Below, one piece after another: positions 56,362 through 64,000 of a DNA stretch of 64,000 nt; the stretch's first letter is position 1, and each line of letters starts with the position of its first letter. Origin of the DNA: Histoplasma ohiense (Eukaryota > Ascomycota > Eurotiomycetes > Onygenales > Ajellomycetaceae); assembly GCA_017607445.1 (NCBI GenBank), contig JAEVHH010000007.1, forward strand, positions 558,001 through 622,000, read 5' to 3'. A program made the translations under genes and the position numbers. Below the pieces are notes generated by a model. It made no database searches, was not told the origin of the DNA, and saw only the letters and a program-made list of their open reading frames with translations.

Positions 56362-56740
56362 TGCTAGCAGAATAATAGGCCACTAAACTACACCAAAAGG
56401 CCACATTCTAAGCAGGCTGCTTCAGCGCTACCCACTAGTTACTCCGTACTTTGTACTGCATACAAACTATACACGGCTTGGCGGGTGCTGACATCGATCG
56501 CACTTCGGCGCCTCCTCCTCCCCCGCCGAATGCCGAATGACATCATTAAAAATGCATTTTGCCTGGTGAGGAATCGGGATTGCCATAACGATTGTGCCTG
56601 TGCCTGTCCATGTTTGTACGAAGATGTGAAGAAGTGAAGGAGAGAATTGAGGAACAGAATAAATAGTAAATAGGTTTTCGACTGCTTGCTGCCTGTTTGC
56701 CTGTTGCCTGTTGCCTTACCTGGCTGCTTGCCTCCGAGAA

Positions 56741-56790
<50 letters not shown>

Positions 56791-58613
56791 CTCAAAAATA
56801 ACACCACCAACCTAGCCCTTCCCAGCTCAAGCAAACAACCCTCTCCATCACTTTGTCCTCGTGAACGCATGAAGAGGCAACCCATATATATGTATTTGAA
56901 CCTAGGCGCGATATATACATAGTATCTCTCTCCTCTTTTCCAAGAAAAGAAAAAAGGAAAAAAAAAAAAAAACTTTCGTGCCGGAAGTTTAAATGAGTGT
57001 TATTAGAGTTAGAGTTCGAGTTAGCGCTCGCATTGATGAAAGAAGGAAGCAGAGAAAAAAAGACGTAACTCTGATTCTGAAACTCGTCAAGAACAAGGGA
57101 AAAAAGTAAATACATTTTCCCCTTTAGACGTTCTCGTTCTCGATTCCTTTCCTTTCCTTATTTTTTATTATTATTATTGGTTTAGTTAGGTTTAGAACTC
57201 ACTAGATGTACATGTACATACATGTACGAGGGGCATATATATATATATGGACAGGACAGAGTCCGTCGTTGTGTAGAGCAGGTGTGGAAGTTGTATATAT
57301 GATCTGTAGTAGTCGGTTTGAATAAATCATAGATAGATAGATGTATGAAGGACGAGTTTCGCCTTGATCTCCTCAGGCTCGGTAGGGCAACCAGGGAGCA
57401 GTGGGTTGTCTTTATTTGCGTGGCTGGTCAAAAATTGGTGTTGAGCTTGCTATTGTATCGTTTACTTATTAGGCTTTACCTATTGTCCTTGCCCGATTGT
57501 TTACTCTCCCTCTCTATATATATATATATATATTAACCTTCGGAGTTAAAATTTGATCAATCTGCACAAATTACAACTTGTGAAGGTGTGCTTTGAGTCC
57601 ATGCTCTATTGTAAATATAGCGCCTATAAATAAATTCTTTGCTCTGGGTGAGCGGGGGAAGATATTTATTTTGTGGAATGAAGTATGTATGGTTCGCTCC
57701 AGAATGGATGTTGAGGTGGCAGGCATAAAATGAACGAAATTCCCCCATCCAATATCGTGGGGTAGCACTTGAGAAATTGAGAAATGTCCAACTGGGCCCT
57801 GTCCGGGGATTTGGACATCCGCTGTGATTTTCCTGTATTTTTTCTTAAAAGTAGGTGTGTTCTGGCTCCGTTTGTTTCTGCATCTCTTATTTCCTTTCTC
57901 TCTCTTTCATTCATTCTGCGCCACCGGATTTTCCTCCTTTTGAGGCTTTGATTCTCTTCTTCTCGTTTCTCTGGACCTGAGATGTACTGCCAGCTAACAC
58001 TATATTACAAAGCTGCCCCAGGCACAGGTTGTAGATACTAGTATCTAGAACGGCCCTAGGCGAAGATCTTCAGCGTGAGATAAACCCGATCTCTTTAAGA
58101 TTGTGTGTGCGTGTGTGGGTGGAATTCGAAGAGGCATAGACAATGTACATGTCTATTGAAAAAGGCAAGAGAAGAAGGTACTATTGATGAATCCATATTC
58201 TTGAACCTAGGAACCTAGGTAGATGTGGAGTAGGGAGAGACAAGGATATCAGGTAACAGCATCATCTGGTACTTCGTCAACAAGCCCTGTTGTGAGCCCG
58301 TGTTAAGGGCGCTTGATGTGCAATGTAGCAGAGGGGGACAAAAGGTGTTTCAAGCTGCCCACTTCATCAGTTCCGTTGCACACTTAACCCGCCGCAAGAC
58401 AATGAATGGGATGAACGTTTGACATCATTATGCCGCATTTCACCGCTTTGGCCCAAAGCTGCCTATTTCCACCACGCTAAACCTGATCGGTAAGCGAGTT
58501 TCCCACACAAAAACTTCGCTGTGCCAGTGTCCCGTTGCGCCTCCCCCTCCCGACATCAATAACTATCAGCTCCATCACAGTCTCGAGCATTTGCAGTACC
58601 CTAGACCGCCAGG
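56362..58613. other. Intergenic region upstream of eL39
   Basis: About 2.25 kb without a supported gene. Includes TACTCCGTA at 56440-56448, a GA repeat at 56743-56785, TA repeats near 57236 and 57517-57533, and the eL39 promoter on the right. Frames here are short. Confidence 0.5.
56743..56785. repeat. GA dinucleotide microsatellite
   Basis: About 21 consecutive AG units. Confidence 0.95.
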
Positions 58614-59207
58614 ATGCCGGTAAGTCCTTCACAGACCGTCCGTTTGCGGGGAAAACAATATATGCCAGAAGAATAAAAATCATGGGCCAAGGGCTAATTT
58701 TTCCCCGACTTCGATATCGTCTGAATAAAACAGAGCCATAAATCGTTCCGTACCAAGCAGAAGCTTGCCAAAGCCCAGAAGCAGAACCGCCCCATTCCCC
58801 AATGGATTCGTCTGCGGACCGGAAACACCATCAGGTAACATTCCCCGTTCTATTTTTCGTTTGCGGAGCCTGGATCAGAGGGAGGGGAGAAGGTTTTGGA
58901 GATTGACCGTGGGGAGGGGGGGGAGTACGGCCAGGGGGATTCCGTAAAACGAAAGTTGGAAACGGGTTAGGGAACGCAAGATTCGAAAGGGATATAATAC
59001 CCGAACGACTGTAGGGCGTTATAGACCTAGACATGCTTGGCAAAAAGGAGGATATCTTGAACCAAACAAAGTGACTCGAAAGGGCCGCATCGTATCACAA
59101 GATATATGATATATGATTTGGAACCGTTTGGCTGACAGGCACATTTCTCTCAACATAGATATAACGCCAAGCGGAGGCATTGGCGCAAGACTCGTCTCGG
59201 CATCTAG
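58614..59207 (+). CDS. RPL39: Large-subunit ribosomal protein eL39
   Basis: Three exons, 58614-58619, 58734-58834 and 59159-59207, join to 51 residues, exactly the eL39 length. The protein is a small basic extended chain in the wall of the peptide exit tunnel of the 60S subunit. Reconstructed blocks are MPSHKSFRTKQKLAKAQKQN, RPIPQWIRLRTGNTIRYNAK and RRHWRKTRLGI. Exon 1 is only six bases (ATG CCG before GTAAGT). Introns are 114 and 324 bases with GTAAGT..ACAG and GTAACA..ATAG. The split after ACC ATC AG keeps the Arg codon. Every exon is too short for ordinary ORF detection. The 324-base intron is long for this genome; I looked for snoRNA boxes and found no clear C/D pair. Confidence 0.95.
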
Positions 59208-61331
59208 ATTAATCGCAGAATCAACGATCCTTCCCCACCTCAAAATGAACCCGCAAGGCCCTCTTCTCCGTCAATCCTGATCTTATTCCTTTTACTCTTT
59301 TATTTTCTCTATCTCGGTACATTCTTACGTACGGGCTCCGAAACTTTTATAAAAAAAACTTTGACTCGAGAAGGAGACAATAATACCCTGTGATTTCAAA
59401 ACTAGGGATAAAGTGGACGGAGTAGGGATTCCGACAATATCAGAGTAATGAATGAATGAGGGAGAAGCAGGGGGAGTGTACCTGTGAAAATAGAAATTTG
59501 GTTGGGTGGTTCGGACCTCGATCTTTTGCTTTTTCCCTTTTATTTTATTTTATTTATTTCTTCTTCTTTTTTTACTTTCTGTTACTGCCATGGGATCCGG
59601 ACAGAAACAGAAGCTAGGGAATCGCATCAAGACTTCGTGGTATCTCTATTGGATGAACTATGGAGAATGGGATCAATGTTTGGGGATGCAAAAGGGGAAG
59701 GGAAGGGGAGGATTGCTTCTGCTTTTGATGTCCACGACGAGCTCGAATGAAAGTTTCTTTTCTTTTCTTTTTAATTCTCTTCCTTGTTTTCTTCCCGTTC
59801 GCCATTCTCCCCCCACCTTATGAAGGTAAAAGTAAAAGTAAAAGAGAACAAAACATCATCCAATCAAACCATCCTTTTCTCAGCTTTTTCTAGCTTGGCC
59901 TTGCATTTCTTCCATTCCCCTGAATTTCCAAAGAGAAAGCGAGCACTGCGTATTGTTGCGGGCCAGGAAACAAAAACACAAGCTTGGCTTCCGATGAAAC
60001 CGCTGTAGATTACCCTCAGTAGATCCATGTGCTTGCTACCTTGCTACCTTGCTACCTTCCTTCTTTCTCTTCTCCAGCGCATCTTTCGCTCTATGCAGCC
60101 AGTAACACAATCTGGAAAAGGTTTATTTATTTAGGGAATCGGTCGGACCGCGGCGGGGAGGTTGACAATGGGGAAAAAAAAGAGCCCTGTTCTTTCATCA
60201 TCCAGGTTTTTGTTTATCTTTTATCTTTCTCGTTTTGATAATTCGATATTTGATAGGCATTCCTAGTGGTCATCTCCCACGTCCTGGTTAGGTTACATGT
60301 AGTAAAAGGGTGTAAGGATGGGGAAATGATACAAAGAACAGTGAACAAAAAAACTATCCTGAACCGGCTTCAAAAAGCGGTAGGAAGACCCCTCCCCCCT
60401 GTACGCGGGGAGCAGTCAAAGGGGGGGGGGGATTGGCCGGGGGACAGCGTTTATTGCTTTTGTTTCCTTGTTTATGGGAAAGGGAAAGGCCAGGGAAGCA
60501 AGCAAGCAAGCAAGCATGCATTAGTTAACCCATCACTCAGAGGGACATAATGAGGAAAGAAAACACAAAGAGAAGAAAGGGACAAAATTACCTACCTTGA
60601 ATTGATGAATTGCACTGACTGACAACATATTGGCTGTCTGAACTTCATAGCCAAAAAGAATGAAAAAACAAAAATATCTCATATTATTTTTTGTTTCCGT
60701 GGATATATGTTTGCATGCCTCAGTTGATGGTATCATCATATTTGGCAAATTTGACAAGAGTCTCCCTTCCCCCCTTTTGTTTGAGTGTAAAGTGAAAAAC
60801 AGCTGGGAAATTGAAGACTTGGGGGCATACAAAGCAAAAATAAAAACGAAACGGGTAGAGGATATGAAAACGGCAAATAGTAATGGCAATGGGGACGAGA
60901 TATTTGGAAAGAATGAGATAAAAAAGAAGAGAACAAAGAGCACAATGAGCTGAGAAAAACGCCTTACCGATATGTATCATATCGAATCGAAATGAAATCG
61001 TGTCGTATCCGAAGACAAGAAATTATGGGGGTGCGACAAAACAAGGAGGAATGGAAGGAACAGCAAAGGACGTTTATATGAATTTTTTTGATTGAAAATT
61101 TGAAAACTATTTCATTATTTCACCCCCTTTTCCGACCCCACTTCCGGAGTGCCAATTTCCCTTCTCGAATTCCGCAGGTTCAACCCAATCGTGTCGGATA
61201 ACTGTGTGAATTGTAGACAGTTGCGACTACGTTGCATACGTGGCTGTACACACCAAGAGAGCATCGGAGGGAGGATGAAGGAAAGTTCGTTATGGTTTCG
61301 TATTATGATGTCGTATGACAGTGGATGAAAA
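59208..61331. other. Convergent 2.1-kb intergenic region
   Basis: 3' flanks of eL39 and skp1. It contains several A/T and G runs (for example G10 near 60421), GTAAAA repeats at 59823-59842, and GCAA repeats at 60500-60514. Frames are short and follow base runs. No gene supported. Confidence 0.5.
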
Positions 61332-62217
61332 TCAACGACTGTAGGTAGTTGTTAGTATACGACAAAAAATAGGAAAGGAATGTACAGAAAAAAAGTGAGG
61401 TGTGGAGGGAAAAAAAAAAAAAAAAAGAAAACATACTCCTCAGCCCATTCGTTCTCCGCGCGGATTTGAGCTTCTTCCTCCGGCGTGAAGTCGTTTTGGA
61501 TATTGAAGGTCTTGCGGATATCTTCTGGAGACTTGCCCTTGATCATGTTTGCGACGGTCTTGCAACCAATATCGAGCAGGGCCTTGATGTCAAGGTAGTT
61601 GGCAGCCTGGGAAAGCTTAGCACTTTGCCACCAAGAAATATATTTGATGTAGCTCGGAAGCCAGAGAGGAAGGAATACCAGAATGATTTCGAACAGCATC
61701 TCCTGGTCGACTTGCATGAATTTTTGATCCCATTCATCGATATCTGTGGTTTTCCTGCGGGAGTCGTTGTCCTCGTCGCCGGTGCTTGGGGGGTCGCCCT
61801 GATGCTTTGTGCACCAGGCGATAACCTTTTCAAGGACGGCTCTGTTGACCTAAGGGTTGGGTGTTAGTTGCACCTGTGGGGCAGCAGAGTAAAGCTTCGC
61901 AAACAGGGAGGATATCCATACATTTGGAATTGGGATCTCTTCTTCCATGCTTCCCTCACCGACATCCTCAAGCATGTTCTTGATTAGGATGGAGCGTTCT
62001 ATGATGGAACGTTCTAGAGTCGGCGGAAGATATAATATATTAGCCTTGCGCACCATTTTTTTTTTTCGGGTTTCAAGTAGACATGCGGAGGAAGGGGGAA
62101 TTGTAGCATACCAACTGAAATCCCGGGGCCGCCTTGGGGTTCATCGGAGGGGATTAGCCGCACTTCATTTTTGCTAGTACTCGTGGCATTGGTTTCATCT
62201 TTGGCAGGAGGCGACAT
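61332..62217 (-). CDS. skpA: Skp1 (SCF ubiquitin-ligase adaptor; SconC in Aspergillus)
   Basis: Five exons: 62217-62112, 62013-61922, 61849-61679, 61606-61437 and 61338-61332. They join in frame to 181 residues. Skp1 links cullin-1 to F-box proteins in SCF E3 ligases. In Aspergillus its homologue is the sulfur-repression gene sconC. Blocks are [119 protein letters not shown] and ENEWAEDR. The POZ-like N-terminal domain and the F-box-binding C-terminal helices are complete. The last exon is seven bases (the end of Asp, then Arg and stop). The N-terminus is about 20 residues longer than usual (KDETNATSTSKNE). Confidence 0.95.
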
Positions 62218-63207
62218 GTTGGTAGCTTATGGGAGTTTCGAGAGGGCGTTATAGGTTTCTAGGGCGGAGAGCAAAGAGGATCCTCTGGGATGAGGGGGAT
62301 TCGGGTCTTCTATATATGTGCACAAGAGGGAGTTTAGTACCGGCTGGTTTTGCCTGGAGATGCTCAAGAAAGAGGGGAGCTGCCATGAGAGGCACGCAAA
62401 CAGAAGAAGCGGGACATACCGTATCGCGATTGATAATCAGGTTGGGAGAGGTAGAGCAGAGAGTGTTGCGGCGACAGTGGTGGTAAGATAGTAGTTATGA
62501 CTATAATCTTTGACAGCAACAAGCCAGGCAGATGCGGTTTGGCGGGATCCATCCACGGCGCCAGTGACTTCACGTGACAGAATACGTATCTGGTTACCGG
62601 CGAAGGTAACTTTGCCCTGTGCTGGCTGGCTGTCCATGGTTCACAGAGCTCTGTAGCACTGTTTCTCTGTACCGTCCTGTACTGTCCCGTACTGTAGATA
62701 CACATTCAGCATCCAACATATGAAACCCGGGGCTGTTGTATTCGCAGCAATGAGGTGCCCGGTCCATTGCCCAACAGCACCTAGAGCCCAGGCCTGGGTC
62801 CGCTATTGTTAGTTAAAGAGTTTGGTTGAACCCCCGCCGGTTCTCCTGATCTCCTGCCATCCATCTGGGCCGTGCGCTTCGATCTGGAGTTGTTGTCCCG
62901 ATTCGATGTTGATCTAGTCCAGATCAGTAGAGAAGATAAGCAACTAATGAGCAGTTCAGCATCCCCCAACCAAGACTGGGCGTGGTCATGCCATGCCGTC
63001 TTTCGGCCACCGAATCCTGATCAACGCTCTCGGTTGATCATCAACATTTTCTAAATATCCCACCCAACACAACCCACCCTTTCGCAGCAACGCATCACCA
63101 ACTTCGCTCGTCTTGCTGACCCGGGCACCCTCCCAGGTACATGTACTGTACAATGCTCTATCATTTCCTATGGTCGCACTATCCGATCCCCTGATTTGTC
63201 CTGCGCC
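62218..63207. other. Divergent skp1-SMP3 promoter region
   Basis: About 990 bases. A Cbf1-type CACGTGAC lies at 62571. A short repeat TGTACCGTCCTGTACTGTCC with GTACTGTA lies near 62669-62695. Short frames are not supported as genes. Confidence 0.5.
62571..62578. promoter_or_regulatory. CACGTGAC, Cbf1-type site upstream of skp1
   Basis: Exact match (inverted) to RTCACRTG, 354 bases upstream of the skp1 start. Skp1/SconC and Cbf1 both belong to sulfur regulation in ascomycetes, which makes this site more plausible than the others. Binding is not shown. Confidence 0.4.
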
Positions 63208-64000
63208 ATGTTCAGACGAACATACCTGCTTCTCCTCGTGGTTCGCATCTACTTTGCCTTCTCACCCAGCTATCTCCACCCCGATGAGAACTTCCAGGGC
63301 CCGGAGATTTTTGCTGGTATGAACCTCCCCTTTAGTGGGCTTCCACTTCATCTCTCGGATTTGACGCAAGGCATCTTTGTTTTATTTTGACATCAAAGCG
63401 ATTGCAAATGCGCCAAGAACTTGTATTGATCAAAATAAAAATGTCTTAACCGCCACTTGCTGTCGTCTCCGCTACCAGATTCCCCCTTTTTTCGCCAGCG
63501 TCCATTGATTGAATTTACAATATCAGACAAAGTCTACAATAGGCCGCTAACAATCGAACTCTTGCAGGTCAAATCTTCAACTATCCTTCCAATCCAACCT
63601 GGGAATTTACCTCAGACCGTCCTATTCGGAGCGTTTTCCCGCTATGGCTTTTCTACGGCGTACCCATGACGCTCCTGAAGTGGCTATGGGCGGAAGATAG
63701 GACTGGAAATACTCCGCCGGAACTGATATACTATGTCCTGCGCGGGAGCATGTTTGTTCTGAGCTTTGTTATGGAGGACTGGGCGATCCATGAGTTGGTG
63801 GCATCATCTTCACGACTCCGTCGCCAGACAGTCGTCCTGGTGGCATCCTCCTATGTTACCTGGACTTTCCAGACACATACCTTCTCGAATTCGTTGGAGA
63901 CGTTGCTTGTCGTGTGGAGCTTAGTTTTGATACAACGCATTCTCGAAAACAAGGTACGCAAATATATATATATATAAATATATAAATGCACTCAATTCGT
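63208..64000 (+). CDS. SMP3: GPI mannosyltransferase 4 (Smp3/PIG-Z), 5' part
   Basis: Exons 63208-63316 and 63568-63953 join in frame (165 codons). A donor GTACGC at 63954 starts an intron that runs past the window. Smp3 adds the fourth, side-branching mannose to the GPI anchor precursor in the ER lumen, using dolichol-phosphate-mannose. Evidence is the first helix with YLLLLVVRIYFAFSPSYLHP and the lumenal HPDENFQGPEIFAG motif (HPDE, typical of GT22 mannosyltransferases). Then come NPTWEFTSDRPIRSVFPLW, DWAIHELV and SSYVTWTFQTHTFSNSLETL. The catalytic acidic residues are present. The remaining two thirds lie outside the window. Confidence 0.93.

Noticed and set aside
58835..59158. snoRNA in the long eL39 intron
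   Set aside because: A CTGA D-box-like tetramer is present near the 3' end, but no RTGATGA C-box or terminal stem was found.
60533..60980. Overlapping 86-136-codon frames on both strands with signal-like starts
   Set aside because: A/T-run sequence in a convergent 3' region; several frames overlap on both strands and none has conserved pattern.
1..64000. CRISPR arrays, operons, prophage or bacterial-type islands
   Set aside because: The window is plainly eukaryotic (spliced genes, ORC2, Sec61, Sec8); no direct-repeat/spacer array is present.

Overview
This is a nuclear segment of a filamentous ascomycete, most likely a eurotiomycete and probably Onygenales-like. Genes lie on both strands, separated by several hundred to several thousand bases. 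They carry short GT-AG introns with CTAAC/CTGAC-type branch sites, and their products match families as they occur in Aspergillus and relatives (for example a 479-residue Sec61 alpha and PdxS/PyroA-type PLP synthase). The genus is inference; no rRNA or mitochondrial marker is present.

Housekeeping part (1-35.3 kb and 58.6-64 kb). In order: the 3' end of an N-terminal amidase (NTA1-like); a Cbf1-like bHLH regulator behind a long CT-rich leader; exocyst subunit Sec8 (9 exons); Xaa-Pro aminopeptidase P (10 exons); an importin-13/Kap122-type karyopherin; PLP synthase PdxS/PyroA; a FUN14-family membrane protein; ORC2; the bifunctional arginine enzyme ArgJ; Sec61 alpha; a coiled-coil protein; a small multi-pass membrane protein; and a GFA/CENP-V zinc protein. 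On the right arm are ribosomal protein eL39, Skp1 and the 5' part of the GPI mannosyltransferase Smp3. Exon structures were joined by hand. Where stated, reading frame and total length agree with the family.

Accessory part (35.3-58.6 kb). It begins with a 261-bp MITE-like element with terminal inverted repeats, then a decayed MFS monocarboxylate-permease gene. A T5orf172/DUF1766 protein and a full ABCB (P-glycoprotein type) transporter follow. From about 47 to 58 kb the DNA is gene-poor and rich in micro- and minisatellites. This island holds an unrecognised gene with two apparent frameshifts and 55-60-residue internal repeats (50.9-53.5 kb). Beside it is a tandem pair of small two-exon genes (54.2-55.6 kb) whose first exons look paralogous and whose introns fall at equivalent positions; the second encodes a two-helix membrane tail. 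This pair is the best candidate for something undescribed. The 9-mer TACGGAGTA recurs in the intergenic DNA of this half.

The genes form no obvious single pathway. One possible link is sulfur regulation: a Cbf1 homologue lies at one end and Skp1 (SconC in Aspergillus, a sulfur-repression component) at the other, with a Cbf1-type CACGTGAC site upstream of skp1.
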